A stretch of DNA of 64,000 bases from Chryseobacterium sp. MYb264 (GCF_035974275.1 NZ_CP142422.1:2046001-2110000), one strand, 5' to 3'; shown: positions 56,180 through 64,000, counted from the first letter of the stretch. Notes: a model not told the origin generated them from the letters alone. Made by a program: numbers and translations.

Positions 56180-57814
56180 TTATTTTAGATGCCTTTTTAT
56201 TGCGGTGTGTACAATATGTTTTCTTTTTCGCAACTGTTTTTCAAAATGATTCGACTGAAATATGTCACAACATCTTTTAACGTAACCCATATAATTAGAA
56301 TTTTTTGTATTTGACTTGATTTCTTTACTAATAAAACTATATTCTCCTTTTTCGTTTAATTCTAAAATTGATCTTTTTCTAAATTTTTGTTTTAGCTCGT
56401 TACTTTCCGAATCAATCTCTCGCAAAGGTTTATTATAAAGTTTTTTTATTTGATTTAAATAAATAGCTTTCTTTTGAAATGGATCTTTCTGATTTACTTT
56501 AATAGTTCTCCGCGCCCTTCTTTTTACAATACTAATTAATCTTCGATAAAACTTGGCAAGATTGGTTGATTTTATATGAACGTTAAATCCTCTAAATTCA
56601 AAGCCCAAATAGATTAATGGCGAATTGATCGACCTACTTCCGTCTCCATTTATTTTTACAGACGTTAATCTCTTTTGTTTTAATTTATTAAATTCAAGGT
56701 GTTCAAATATAAAAACTTCTGTCTTAGCAGTGCTTATTTCAACTTTACTTTCTTGAATTAAACTTTCTATATATTTTTTAATCTCATCAATCTCATCTGT
56801 TTTACATATTATAACAATGTCATCTGAATATCTCCTGTAATAAACATTTCGAATATTAACAAGATTTTCAATAATTGTTTTATCAAAATCAAACAAATAA
56901 ATATTTGCTAATACAGCACTTATAGGCAATCCCTGAGGAATTCCAACAATTTGTTTCTCCTTATTTCTAAAAGGATTTTTGTAAATCCTTAATCTACCAG
57001 CTTTTATATGCTTTCGAAAATCTTCATTTGAATCGAAAAAACATTTAAATCCTCTTTTCCTTCTAATCTCAGCTAATCTACTTTCATCAAATTGAGATTT
57101 TCTTCCTGTTTTTTTATTAAATTTTCTCAGATCGTCTTTTAAAACATAACTGAAATTAGTGCAGGATTTAAAAACATTGTAATGGTCATTTGGAAGTTTT
57201 TCTTCATCAATAATGAAAGCCCATTTTTCTTTTAAAATTTTATGATCCAATGAAGAAAAGAAACCTTTAATATCGAAAGTTAAAACCGCAGTTTTTTCAT
57301 TTTTTTCAGTTCTTAATTTAATTTCATCAAAAACCTCTTTTGCAAAATGTATTGTACTTTTCCCTTTATCAGAATATTCCTCGGTTTTTATTTTCCTGTA
57401 AGCAGTAACGCAATCAGATAATTTTTCAGTAGCTAAAAGTTTTTCTTCATATTTTGCATTTAATAAATTTGCATAATAACCGTATACTAGGGCATCATAA
57501 TGACTAGCATAATGTAATGGTCTTAGCTTAGATGACTTTTCTGTGTGTCCGGTTTTTTCTACAGTATGTTTGTGCGAACGTCCAATTGATATATGTTTTG
57601 TGGAATCGTGCTTTTTAAACTTCCTCTCTTTGATAAATGAATGCATTAGGGGATAAAATGCATATTTTGATACAAATTCTTTATTTTCGATTTGTCTTTT
57701 ATATGACCGCCAATTTTCACCAATTTTTAAGCTTGGTGTTATATGTAGATATCCTTTTGATTTTAACCAATCTGGAATGTTCTGAGAGTTATACATATAA
57801 AAATACTTGTGCAT
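56180..57814 (-). CDS. Reverse transcriptase of the unknown-group/DRT type
   Basis: A 544-residue RNA-directed DNA polymerase, possibly starting at an in-frame ATG at 57796. Motif positions are: catalytic Asp181 in VLTFDIKGFFSSLDH, IPQGLPISAVLANIYLFDFD at 292-311, active-site YSDD with Asp331-332 in YYRRYSDDIVII, and the YLGFEFRGFNVHIKS thumb boundary after them. The N-terminal WLKSKGYLHITPSLK and YAFYPLMHSF regions recall UG-class antiphage reverse transcriptases such as DRT2. The ~200 residues after the fingers/palm are helical and basic (RRARRTIKVNQKDP), with no HNH, X or nitrilase domain, so it is neither a group II intron maturase nor DRT1. There is no retron VTG motif. It is AT-rich compared with its neighbours, a sign of transfer. 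The structured leader upstream is likely its template RNA. Confidence 0.85.
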   Translation of the reverse strand: MHKYFYMYNSQNIPDWLKSKGYLHITPSLKIGENWRSYKRQIENKEFVSKYAFYPLMHSFIKERKFKKHDSTKHISIGRSHKHTVEKTGHTEKSSKLRPLHYASHYDALVYGYYANLLNAKYEEKLLATEKLSDCVTAYRKIKTEEYSDKGKSTIHFAKEVFDEIKLRTEKNEKTAVLTFDIKGFFSSLDHKILKEKWAFIIDEEKLPNDHYNVFKSCTNFSYVLKDDLRKFNKKTGRKSQFDESRLAEIRRKRGFKCFFDSNEDFRKHIKAGRLRIYKNPFRNKEKQIVGIPQGLPISAVLANIYLFDFDKTIIENLVNIRNVYYRRYSDDIVIICKTDEIDEIKKYIESLIQESKVEISTAKTEVFIFEHLEFNKLKQKRLTSVKINGDGSRSINSPLIYLGFEFRGFNVHIKSTNLAKFYRRLISIVKRRARRTIKVNQKDPFQKKAIYLNQIKKLYNKPLREIDSESNELKQKFRKRSILELNEKGEYSFISKEIKSNTKNSNYMGYVKRCCDIFQSNHFEKQLRKRKHIVHTAIKRHLK

Positions 57815-58095
57815 TAAGTTCTAGCGATAATGATATTTATTTTACATACATCCCGAAGGAGCGGACCAGTACCCAATTACTGAGTCATCGTGTGTTTCGT
57901 AAATTATAACATAACAGCAAAATCAATAGATATGACCTTGACTTACATCAAATTATTTAGTACCTTTACAGCTGGCTTAACCCTGATGGGCGAGCTACTG
58001 TTGATAAATTTCATACCTGAATATCTTACATATTCAGTAAAGCTAAAAAGCCCTTTAGTCCTAACTAGTTGTAAAAAATCAACTTTCTGCACAAG
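57815..58095 (-). ncRNA. Candidate structured leader RNA of the reverse transcriptase
   Basis: The reverse transcriptase gene has a leader of about 280 nt from the predicted start near 58095. Read on the minus strand, it contains at least four stem-loops: arms AGTTG/CAACT (58067-58084); CTAAA/TTTAG (58043-58058); a 10-bp stem with one bulged G and a 5-base loop (58014-58039); and a composite AGCT ... AGCT stem with an inner GCCC/GGGT (about 57967-57995). A CCTTCGGG tetraloop-like element lies near 57852. DRT2 and DRT9 systems are known to carry such a template RNA upstream of the enzyme gene. That this one is transcribed and used is inferred. Confidence 0.4.
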
Positions 58096-58100
58096 TCTAG

Positions 58101-58108
58101 CAAATATA
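58101..58108 (-). promoter_or_regulatory. -7 promoter element for the reverse transcriptase leader
   Basis: TATATTTG on the minus strand matches TAnnTTTG exactly. It is about 290 bases from the reverse transcriptase start codon, so the transcript would include a long leader. A good -33 element at the right spacing is not evident. Confidence 0.5.
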
Positions 58109-58151
58109 ACATTATAATTGTTAAATTTACGAAAAACAATAACTATAATCT

Positions 58152-59348
58152 ATGGAAAATATTAAACTTGGGGATTTATACTCACTCAAAAATCATCCTT
58201 TTGGAAATGGTTTTACAGATGTTAAAATTTCTGCACTCGCTTTAATGACACCACCTATTTTAGTAGTTTCTGAAATTCAAAATTCCCCTAAAGAATATGA
58301 TTCGGAAACGGGAAATGAAAAAAGCAAACAGATTAGATGCATTTTTTTCTCCCATAAAACACAAAGATTCGAAAACAATTGGTTTGATATAAATATTCTC
58401 AAAGAAATTACAGAAGTTAATCAAGAAGAACATGAAGAAAGTGTAAGAGATGATGGAGATATTCAAACTAAAAATCTATCTAACTTTACTTATCCTAAGA
58501 CATTTTCTATAGAGGATATTAGAAATTTTTTTTTATACAAGCAAGTTGTTTTAAAATCCTGTGATTTAGAATTAGGAAAGTTAAAAACTACTTTTAGCCA
58601 AACAGATCAGAGGTCAGTAGATAAAATTACCGCTCATTTAGATTTTTTATCACCTGTCTTAACAGTAATCGACGTGAAATTAAATGATGAGAAAATCGGC
58701 TTTAATCCTAAATCTGGTAATCCAAAAAAAATAACTTCAATTTTTTTACTAAAGTGTAAATGGTACAATTCATTCTCTGGAACATTTTCAGAAGAATTTA
58801 TACCAATTGAAACTGTGGAAATTATTGAACACTCAAATTCGGCAGAACTTGTTTCTAGATTAATTTTAACAAAAGAATTTATTAAACAAAAATTAGAGCA
58901 ACCTATTAAATTAGAAAACGGTGTTATGCTAGAACATACATATGCAAGACCAGACGAATTGACCTTCAATCATTACAAATACAAATTGAAATACTACGAT
59001 TTCTTGAGATCTAAAACTTTAGAAATGGATTTATCAGATTTCAAAAGTGATGATGATAGTGCTAAGATTGATGATATAATTCTACGGAAAATACCTGACT
59101 ATGATTCTGGGCTTAAAAAGTTCAATACTGTAATTGATTTCACTTTTAATAAAAATACATATTATAGAATAACTTATAAAGATGCTAAAGATAGAATAAC
59201 AGATCGTATTATTTATGTCAAAAAATTCGAGCCAAAGACAATAATTATTGCCGATTGCCTACTACGCAACGGACAAGAGAGGCATTTTAGAGTCAGTGAT
59301 TCAAGTATTCTAAAAATTGAAATCTTAGAGCAAAAATATTTTAAATAG
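58152..59348 (+). CDS. Unrecognised protein with repeated beta-rich modules and WYL-like C-terminus
   Basis: A 398-residue soluble protein with no signal peptide, divergent from the reverse transcriptase with 337 bases between the start codons. I do not recognise the whole. A ~75-residue module appears twice: residues ~33-90 (PPILVVSEIQNSPKEYDS, KQIRCIFFSHKTQ, NWFDINILKEI) and ~165-230 (SPVLTVIDVKLNDEKIGF, KKITSIFLLKCKW, EFIPIETVEII). A third weak copy may lie at ~265-315. The last ~60 residues (YRITYKDAKDRITDRIIYV, then IADCLLRNGQERHFRVSDSS) follow the WYL-domain pattern, with Arg-x-x-x-Arg-x-Phe-Arg near the end. It is AT-rich like the reverse transcriptase. A nucleic-acid-binding or regulatory partner of the reverse transcriptase is a guess from context. 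A terminator follows. Confidence 0.75.
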   Translation: MENIKLGDLYSLKNHPFGNGFTDVKISALALMTPPILVVSEIQNSPKEYDSETGNEKSKQIRCIFFSHKTQRFENNWFDINILKEITEVNQEEHEESVRDDGDIQTKNLSNFTYPKTFSIEDIRNFFLYKQVVLKSCDLELGKLKTTFSQTDQRSVDKITAHLDFLSPVLTVIDVKLNDEKIGFNPKSGNPKKITSIFLLKCKWYNSFSGTFSEEFIPIETVEIIEHSNSAELVSRLILTKEFIKQKLEQPIKLENGVMLEHTYARPDELTFNHYKYKLKYYDFLRSKTLEMDLSDFKSDDDSAKIDDIILRKIPDYDSGLKKFNTVIDFTFNKNTYYRITYKDAKDRITDRIIYVKKFEPKTIIIADCLLRNGQERHFRVSDSSILKIEILEQKYFK

Positions 59349-59391
59349 ATTGTGAAATTTTAAAATCAATATAATCTTAAACTCTAGCCAT

Positions 59392-59417
59392 CCGAAGTCC
59401 TCCGACTTCGGTGTTTT
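59392..59417 (+). terminator. Terminator after the 398-residue gene
   Basis: CCGAAGT and ACTTCGG form a stem around a CCTCCG loop, then GTGTTTTTGTTT. It ends the transcript of the 58152 gene. Confidence 0.75.
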
Positions 59418-59419
59418 TG

Positions 59420-59845
59420 TTTCCAATAAAGCTACCACCCGATACCGCGGATTTGCAATCCGTGCCTACCCTCGCTACCGCACGATTATATCGTGTGGTT
59501 TAATAACCATAATCTTTTAAAATATTTAGCAAAACTTATGAAATATACCCCCAAGGATTGTAGAACTTATAATGATGACTCGTCATTATATTTTTATAAA
59601 GATAAAAACTTTTAAGAAATTATTGGATAATAAAAATGCCACCCTCGCTACCGCACGATTGTATCGTGTGGTTTAATAACCAAAATCTTTTAAAATATTT
59701 AGCAAAAAATATGAAATATATCCCCAGGATTGTAGAACTTATAATGAGGACTCATCATTATATTTTTATAAAGATAAAACTTTTAAGAAATTATTGGATA
59801 ATAAAAATGCCACACGAAAGGATTCGTGCGGCAGCGGGGGTTTTT
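59420..59845. repeat. REP-like palindromes within a 173-bp tandem duplication
   Basis: Two near-identical units, 59468-59640 and 59641-59811, follow each other at a 173-bp period. Each starts ACCCTCGCTACCGCACGATT and contains a CACGAT ... ATCGTG palindrome. Related palindromes flank them: GCGGATTTGCAATCCG near 59447-59462 and CACGAAAGGATTCGTG at about 59813-59828. The CTACC/GGTAG motifs next to the palindromes are like the REP sequences used by REP-associated tyrosine transposases, but no such transposase is in the window. Confidence 0.6.
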
Positions 59846-59847
59846 AA

Positions 59848-60425
59848 GGCGCAAGGATTTTATCTAAGATAAAATTGAAGACTGCATACTATGGCCACGA
59901 ATGCAAGAATATTTTACATCCCACATATTACTCAGATTTCGCAGATTTAGAACCCATTAGTAGAAAATCAAAGATTTTCAAAAACTTAGGTGCACTTCTA
60001 TGCAGCTTAACATTAAGCTTAAATAACTAAAGTGTTAAAAAAAAATTTTGTGACTTTTGACTCCGTCGAAATATCATTCATCGACTGAAAGAAGATAATC
60101 TTCGATTTGTGGTTAAATTTTTGTCACGAATGCGCAAATATTTTTATTTCCCACAGATCGCAGATTTTCCACAGATGATGATGCTCATTTTTTATGGCTT
60201 CAACTTTGTGATCTTTTATCAGTAGAACGGCTTGGTGAGCCTTAAAAACGAGTAGTAGTAAAACAACCTTTGAGGACTTTGTGTTCAATATGTAAAGTGT
60301 AAGAAAAAGAATCTGCGTCATTTGCAAAATCTGCGAGAGCAAAAAATTTCATCTTACATGATCTAAACTTTTTTGCCTGGCCCCCAACTTTTGTACTTGA
60401 TCCTAGATTTCCCAGCCTGAATTTT
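59848..60425. repeat. Spacer of degenerate dispersed repeats, no gene seen
   Basis: 59848-59880 repeats the ATTTTATC/GATAAAAT hairpin seen at 5540-5558. CACGAATGCAAGAATATTTT (from about 59894) and CACGAATGCGCAAATATTTT (from about 60125) begin two diverged copies of one element that goes on into CAGATTT/CAGATTTT. AAAATCTGCGAGAGC near 60328 runs the other way. I find no coding frame; the 72-78 residue frames here lack any coding signature. Confidence 0.5.
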
Positions 60426-60433
60426 TAATAAAA

Positions 60434-60459
60434 AAAAACCTTCCAAACGGAAGGTTTTC
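60434..60459 (-). terminator. Terminator after the SurA-like gene
   Basis: AAAACCTTCC and GGAAGGTTTT pair around an AAAC loop, followed by a T run on the minus strand. It lies 5 bases past the stop codon at 60464. Confidence 0.85.
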
Positions 60460-60463
60460 TTAT

Positions 60464-61837
60464 TTATTTTTTGATGGCATCTTTACTCCAGTTGCCTTTC
60501 AGCTGACAGGTGTCGTAACGCTTGTCGATGGAAATGAAGGTGGTTGGTAATTTTGAATTCACAAACTTTTCAACCATTTCGCTTTTCTTCTTATTGAGTG
60601 CCATTTGCTTTATTCTGTCGTAGTCAGTTTCAAGCTTAATCTGGTGCGCCGGGATTACATCTTCAATTTTGATGATCTTTACCACTTTTCTTTCTCTGTC
60701 ATCAACATCATCAAAAGCTGTAGTGATATCATCTTTATTAAGACCTGCTAATTCGTAGCTGATTGTACCTGGGATACTTTCTCTCTCCAGTCTGTTTGAA
60801 CCATCGGATCCAGGAATTACACCTCCGTTGAACTTCGTTCTTTTATCATCAGAAAATTTGAATGCAGCATCTTTAAAGGTAATCTTTCCGTCAATAATCA
60901 TCGTTCTGATACTGTCCAGTTTCTTTTTAGCCGTTGCAATTTCCTCGTCTGTAGGCGTAGCCTTCAAAAGAATGTGTCTTGCATCATACTGCTTTCCTGA
61001 TTTTTTGATCAGCTGAATCAAGTGATAACCGAATTCAGATTCCACAGGATCAGCTATTTCACCTTCCTGAAGGTTCAGGGCAGTAGCCTCGAAAGACTTT
61101 ACCATCTGTCCTTTATTGATGTTTTTATATAAACCACCGTTAGAGGCAGATCCTGTATCTTCAGAATAAATTCTTGCCTGACTTTCAAAAGTTTCTCCCC
61201 CCTGAATGTCTGCTTTTATTTTCTTTAATCTATTGATAAGATCCTGTTTGTGAGCTTCTGTAAGCTTTGGAGTCATTTCAATCTGCGCTAAAGAAACCTC
61301 ATCTTTGATCTCAGGAAGCTGGCTTTTGTATAAGTTATAGAAATCTGTTACTTCATTTGGTGTAACATCAGCTTTTTCAGTTACTCTCTGGTATTTTGCC
61401 TGTCCGTAATAAGTATCCGTATCAATTTTTTCAATGGCGTTTTTCATTTCATAGCCATTTCTGAATTTATACGCTGCCAACATTGTTTTCTCGTCCGGAA
61501 ACTGAGAAAGCATCTGCTGATACTTAGCATTCGCCTGATCTTTGATCGCTGCAGAACGGTTTTCAATTAAGGTATCTTTTTTAGCTTCATATACCAAAAG
61601 CTTATTGTTCAGAAGATTTTCTAGGAAATCGCACTTATCAACATTACTGGAAGCCCCTTGTTGTTTTGCGTAGTTGATCTGCTCATTGATATCAGACTCC
61701 AACACAATTTCATCACCAATTACAGCAGCAATACCATCCACTAATTCTCCTTGTTTTAGCTGAGCTTTCATGGTATTTGTAGCAAATAACATGATGAAAA
61801 CTCCAAAAAGAAAAGTGATTTTTAGTTTATTTATCAT
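60464..61837 (-). CDS. Periplasmic peptidyl-prolyl isomerase, SurA-like
   Basis: A 457-residue protein with a signal peptide (cleavage near MKA-QLKQGE). An N-terminal chaperone-like helical region (VDGIAAVIGDEIVLESDINE) precedes two parvulin-type rotamase domains at about 170-275 and 278-380. The second contains YDARHILLKATPTDEEIATA and FKDAAFKFSDDKR; the first contains FESQARIYSEDTGSASNGG. SurA-type proteins escort outer-membrane beta-barrels such as PorV and the 430-residue barrel described above. The last ~80 residues form a C-terminal helix. It lies alone with a terminator, upstream of no close partner on the same strand. Confidence 0.9.
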   Translation of the reverse strand: MINKLKITFLFGVFIMLFATNTMKAQLKQGELVDGIAAVIGDEIVLESDINEQINYAKQQGASSNVDKCDFLENLLNNKLLVYEAKKDTLIENRSAAIKDQANAKYQQMLSQFPDEKTMLAAYKFRNGYEMKNAIEKIDTDTYYGQAKYQRVTEKADVTPNEVTDFYNLYKSQLPEIKDEVSLAQIEMTPKLTEAHKQDLINRLKKIKADIQGGETFESQARIYSEDTGSASNGGLYKNINKGQMVKSFEATALNLQEGEIADPVESEFGYHLIQLIKKSGKQYDARHILLKATPTDEEIATAKKKLDSIRTMIIDGKITFKDAAFKFSDDKRTKFNGGVIPGSDGSNRLERESIPGTISYELAGLNKDDITTAFDDVDDRERKVVKIIKIEDVIPAHQIKLETDYDRIKQMALNKKKSEMVEKFVNSKLPTTFISIDKRYDTCQLKGNWSKDAIKK

Positions 61838-61924
61838 TTTACTATTTTAAACAAGTTGCAAATTTATAATTCTTAATGAATTACACTCAATTTTTTATTA
61901 TAAATATTTCTTAAAAAGATTTAT

Positions 61925-62848
61925 TTACTGAAGTTCAACATCAAAAGTTGTTAATTCTTTAAATTGTCTCAATCTGCTGAACATATCTGCCTCGTTTACT
62001 TCCTGAATTCTTTCTGTCCCGAATTTTTCTACCGTGAAAGAAGCCATTGCAGATCCTACGATCAAAGCTGATTTCATCGTTTCAAAGTCGATTTTATCTT
62101 TTTTAGCCAAATATGCTGCAAAACCTCCTGCAAAAGTATCTCCCGCACCTGTTGGATCAAATACATCTTCTAACGGTAACGCAGGAATTGCAAATACTTT
62201 GCTATCATGGAAAAGTAAAGCTCCGTGCTCTCCTTTTTTAATGATCACATATTTTGGTCCCATCGTGTGGATTTTCTTCGCTGCTTTTACCAAAGAATAC
62301 TCTCCTGAAAGTTGTCTTGCTTCTTCATCGTTGATTGTAATAACATCTGTTTTAGCAATCATATCCATTAAAATATCCAAAGCAGAATCCATCCAGAAAT
62401 TCATGGTATCAAGAATCACCAATTTCGGACGCGTATTCATTTTTTCAAGAACTGAAAGTTGTACTCCCGGGTGAAGGTTTCCTAACAATAAGATCTCAGC
62501 ATCCTGCATAGAATCTGGAATTTTCGGGTCGAAGTTCTCTAAAACGTTTACTTCAGTAGCCAACGTATCTCTGGTGTTCAAATCGTTGTGGTATTTTCCT
62601 GCCCAGAAGAAAGTTTTTCCTTCTTTTACGATCTCAAGACCTTCAATGTTTATATCTCTATTGGTAAACATATCCAGATGTTCTTGTGGGAAATCTCCTC
62701 CTACTACAGAAACGATTCCTGATTTTACTCCCAAAATAGACGAAGTAATACCGATATAAGTAGCAGCACCTCCTAAAATTTTATCTGTTTTCCCAAATGG
62801 CGTTTCGATTGCATCAAATGCAACACTTCCTACAACTAAAAGTTTCAT
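61925..62848 (-). CDS. PfkB-family sugar/nucleoside kinase
   Basis: A 307-residue kinase started at the ATG at 62848 (MKLLVVGSVAFDAIETPFGK); a longer start from 62896 would overlap gldD. The PfkB signatures are LGGAATYIGITSSILGVKSG near the N-terminus and DPTGAGDTFAGGFAAYLAKK near residue 245, which binds ATP and holds the catalytic Asp in GAGD. It is a ribokinase or adenosine-kinase-like enzyme; the substrate cannot be told from the sequence. It starts 31 bases after gldD on the same strand, so the two are likely cotranscribed. Confidence 0.92.
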   Translation of the reverse strand: MKLLVVGSVAFDAIETPFGKTDKILGGAATYIGITSSILGVKSGIVSVVGGDFPQEHLDMFTNRDINIEGLEIVKEGKTFFWAGKYHNDLNTRDTLATEVNVLENFDPKIPDSMQDAEILLLGNLHPGVQLSVLEKMNTRPKLVILDTMNFWMDSALDILMDMIAKTDVITINDEEARQLSGEYSLVKAAKKIHTMGPKYVIIKKGEHGALLFHDSKVFAIPALPLEDVFDPTGAGDTFAGGFAAYLAKKDKIDFETMKSALIVGSAMASFTVEKFGTERIQEVNEADMFSRLRQFKELTTFDVELQ

Positions 62849-62879
62849 ATTTTTTTCAAAGTATATTTTAAAAACTAAA

Positions 62880-63437
62880 TTATTTTTTCCATTCAAAAGT
62901 GTCCAGCAGGTGTTTCATATCTTTTTTGATATAATCTACCGCGGGAGCAAGAGAATCCGGTTTCGGTCTCGTGTTAAAGTATAAATAGGCAGTCACGAAA
63001 TGCTTCGTACTGTCTGTAATGTAAAATTGAAGATTGGAAGCCGTTTGCCCTTTCAGTTCATAGAAATTTCCGTAGACCTTTTTTTCAGGATATTCGAAAG
63101 ATTTCGTATCGATTGCACTGGCTTTAATGGTATGTTCGTACACCATTTTTTCAGCTTCTTTAATATGTGAGTCAAAATCATTTTGTATCGGATAGTAGGT
63201 TACGAAAACTTTAGCCTTCATTTTAGGATAGTTCATGTAATACCAGCAAGGTTTTTTAGCATCCGTGATTTTGGCAAAATCCGAATATTCAAAAGTATAA
63301 GCACAATTGTTTTCAAATTTCTGATATTTCGGAGCCGGATATTCCAGACGAAGTTCTCCGTATGGCTTGGGAATAGGATCTTTTCCACAAGACAGCAGCA
63401 GTAACGACACGAAAATAAAAATGACTTTTTTAATCAT
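62880..63437 (-). CDS. gldD: Gliding motility lipoprotein GldD
   Basis: A 185-residue lipoprotein started at the ATG at 63437 (MIKKVIFIFVSLLLLSCGKD; the Cys of SLLLLSCG is the lipid site). The next motifs are PKPYGELRLEYPAPKYQKF, CWYYMNYPKMKAKVFVTYYP and KVYGNFYELKGQTASNLQFY. The C-terminal ITDSTKHFVTAYLYFNTRPK and DYIKKDMKHLLDTFEWKK also match GldD, which in flavobacteria is needed for gliding and stable type IX secretion. gldE and ssb, which lie beside gldD in Flavobacterium, are absent here. mutY lies upstream. Confidence 0.88.
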   Translation of the reverse strand: MIKKVIFIFVSLLLLSCGKDPIPKPYGELRLEYPAPKYQKFENNCAYTFEYSDFAKITDAKKPCWYYMNYPKMKAKVFVTYYPIQNDFDSHIKEAEKMVYEHTIKASAIDTKSFEYPEKKVYGNFYELKGQTASNLQFYITDSTKHFVTAYLYFNTRPKPDSLAPAVDYIKKDMKHLLDTFEWKK

Positions 63438-63762
63438 TTTGCAAAAGTACAAATTAGATTTCAGATTTTAAGAGACAAATTTCAGCATTTCAATGCGTTT
63501 TGAATTTGAAAATTGTTAAAGTTGAATTCTTGTTACCGTTTTTTAGTTTTTAACGCAAAGAGCATTAAGGATTTTTTTGACTACTATGTTTTTTTAAGTT
63601 TGCGAAGGCCTTACACTTAATTGAGATTTCAAAGATTTTAACCTTATGAATCATCATACATTTTGTCATTCTGTAAGAATCTAAGCAATTATTTTTTTTA
63701 ATTAAATCGCTAATACGATGTTTAGATTACTACGGAATGACAAGTACATGGTAATTTGTGTA
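63438..63762. repeat. Spacer with a ~24-bp inverted repeat
   Basis: TTGTCATTCTGTAAGAATC at 63663-63681 (continuing TAAG) is mirrored by GTTTAGATTACTACGGAATG at 63720-63739 (continuing ACAAG). A related single copy is at 56123-56150, so it is a dispersed repeat. No gene is visible in this gap. Confidence 0.55.
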
Positions 63763-63999
63763 TTACAAAATTCTATACGCCTTATCATAACTCTGAATAT
63801 AATTTTCCAACGGTTTTGGGAAAGACATTTGGTGAGAAAGCTCAATATCTGTTGTCATATATTCATTTTCGGCGACAAATTTAGTCCAGGCTTCTTCTGA
63901 ATCTACCTCAACATTAAAAATTTCTATGCTTAAATTTTTATGGGTCAGCTTATGATTAACTGCTTTTACGCTTTTAATAAATGGAATTAAATCATCAGA
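63763..63999 (-). CDS. mutY: A/G-specific adenine glycosylase MutY (C-terminal part, cut by window edge)
   Basis: The last 78 residues of a minus-strand gene that continues past base 64000. VKAVNHKLTHKNLSIEIFNV is the Nudix-like C-terminal domain of MutY, where H-x-L-T-H-x-x-L is characteristic. MSFPKPLENYIQSYDKAYRI completes it. MutY removes adenine mispaired with 8-oxoguanine. Placement beside gldD agrees with the flavobacterial neighbourhood. The N-terminal helix-hairpin-helix and iron-sulfur parts lie outside the window. Confidence 0.85.
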   Translation of the reverse strand, partial: SDDLIPFIKSVKAVNHKLTHKNLSIEIFNVEVDSEEAWTKFVAENEYMTTDIELSHQMSFPKPLENYIQSYDKAYRIL

Positions 64000-64000
64000 A

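Noticed and set aside
56180..58095. Group II intron or retron
   Set aside because: No maturase X or HNH domain, no domain V-like sequence downstream, and no retron VTG motif or msr/msd-type complementary ends were seen.
59440..59475. A stem CGGATTTGCAATCCG resembling a tRNA-Cys anticodon arm
   Set aside because: There is no acceptor stem, D-arm or T-arm around it, and the same palindrome style recurs in the REP-like array.
59636..59872. A 78-residue open frame across the tandem repeat
   Set aside because: It begins inside one repeat unit, has no coding pattern, and the other unit does not keep the frame.

Overview
The window looks like chromosome from a Chryseobacterium-type member of the Bacteroidota (Flavobacteriia, Weeksellaceae). 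The support is: type IX secretion and Gld genes (gldJ, porU, porV, gldD), a giant surface protein with a type B sorting domain, low GC, few Shine-Dalgarno sites, Bacteroidota -7 promoter elements of the form TAnnTTTG, and many short palindromic repeats between genes.

Layout. 1-5.4 kb: the end of a TPR/AraC-type regulator, two tandem secreted paralogues, two small unknown proteins and a DoxD-type membrane protein. 5.8-8.3 kb: an NAD(P)H:quinone-type oxidoreductase gene cut in two by an IS5-family element, with a divergent HxlR regulator. 8.4-13.7 kb: a tetR-tolC-emrA-emrB drug efflux operon on the minus strand. 14-18.2 kb: holB, an aldehyde dehydrogenase, and a second IS copy. 18.3-25.3 kb: an envelope block (beta-barrel protein, lptC, anmK, a small SRPBCC protein, a Nudix hydrolase, murF, gldJ). 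25.4-39.2 kb: porU and porV (sortase and shuttle of type IX secretion), a secreted protein, and a 2256-residue L-type lectin protein that carries the sorting signal this machinery would read. 39.3-47.5 kb: a FUSC membrane protein, a phosphopantetheinyl transferase, a HugZ-like protein, ahcY, a YiaA-like protein, a multi-HhH protein and an unlisted 46-residue ORF. 47.6-59.4 kb: an accessory region with a WYL regulator, a third IS copy, a helicase-nuclease translationally coupled to a HopJ-family gene, an rtcB-type RNA ligase, a reverse transcriptase with a structured ~280-nt leader, and a divergent gene with a WYL-like C-terminus. 59.4-60.4 kb is a repeat-rich spacer. 60.4-64 kb: a SurA-like foldase, a PfkB kinase, gldD, and the 3' end of mutY.

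The best candidate for an undescribed system is 56.2-59.4 kb. There an AT-rich reverse transcriptase of the unknown-group/DRT type (YSDD active site, no maturase domain, no group II intron) is preceded by a promoter and several stem-loops. It is divergent from an unrecognised protein whose C-terminus resembles a WYL domain. The nearby helicase with a DUF559/Vsr-like C-terminus makes a small defence island plausible, but this is inference from sequence alone.

The three IS copies encode identical transposases, have 6-bp target duplications (TATTTA twice, TAATTA once), and moved recently. One insertion can be undone on paper to give an uninterrupted 176-residue oxidoreductase.
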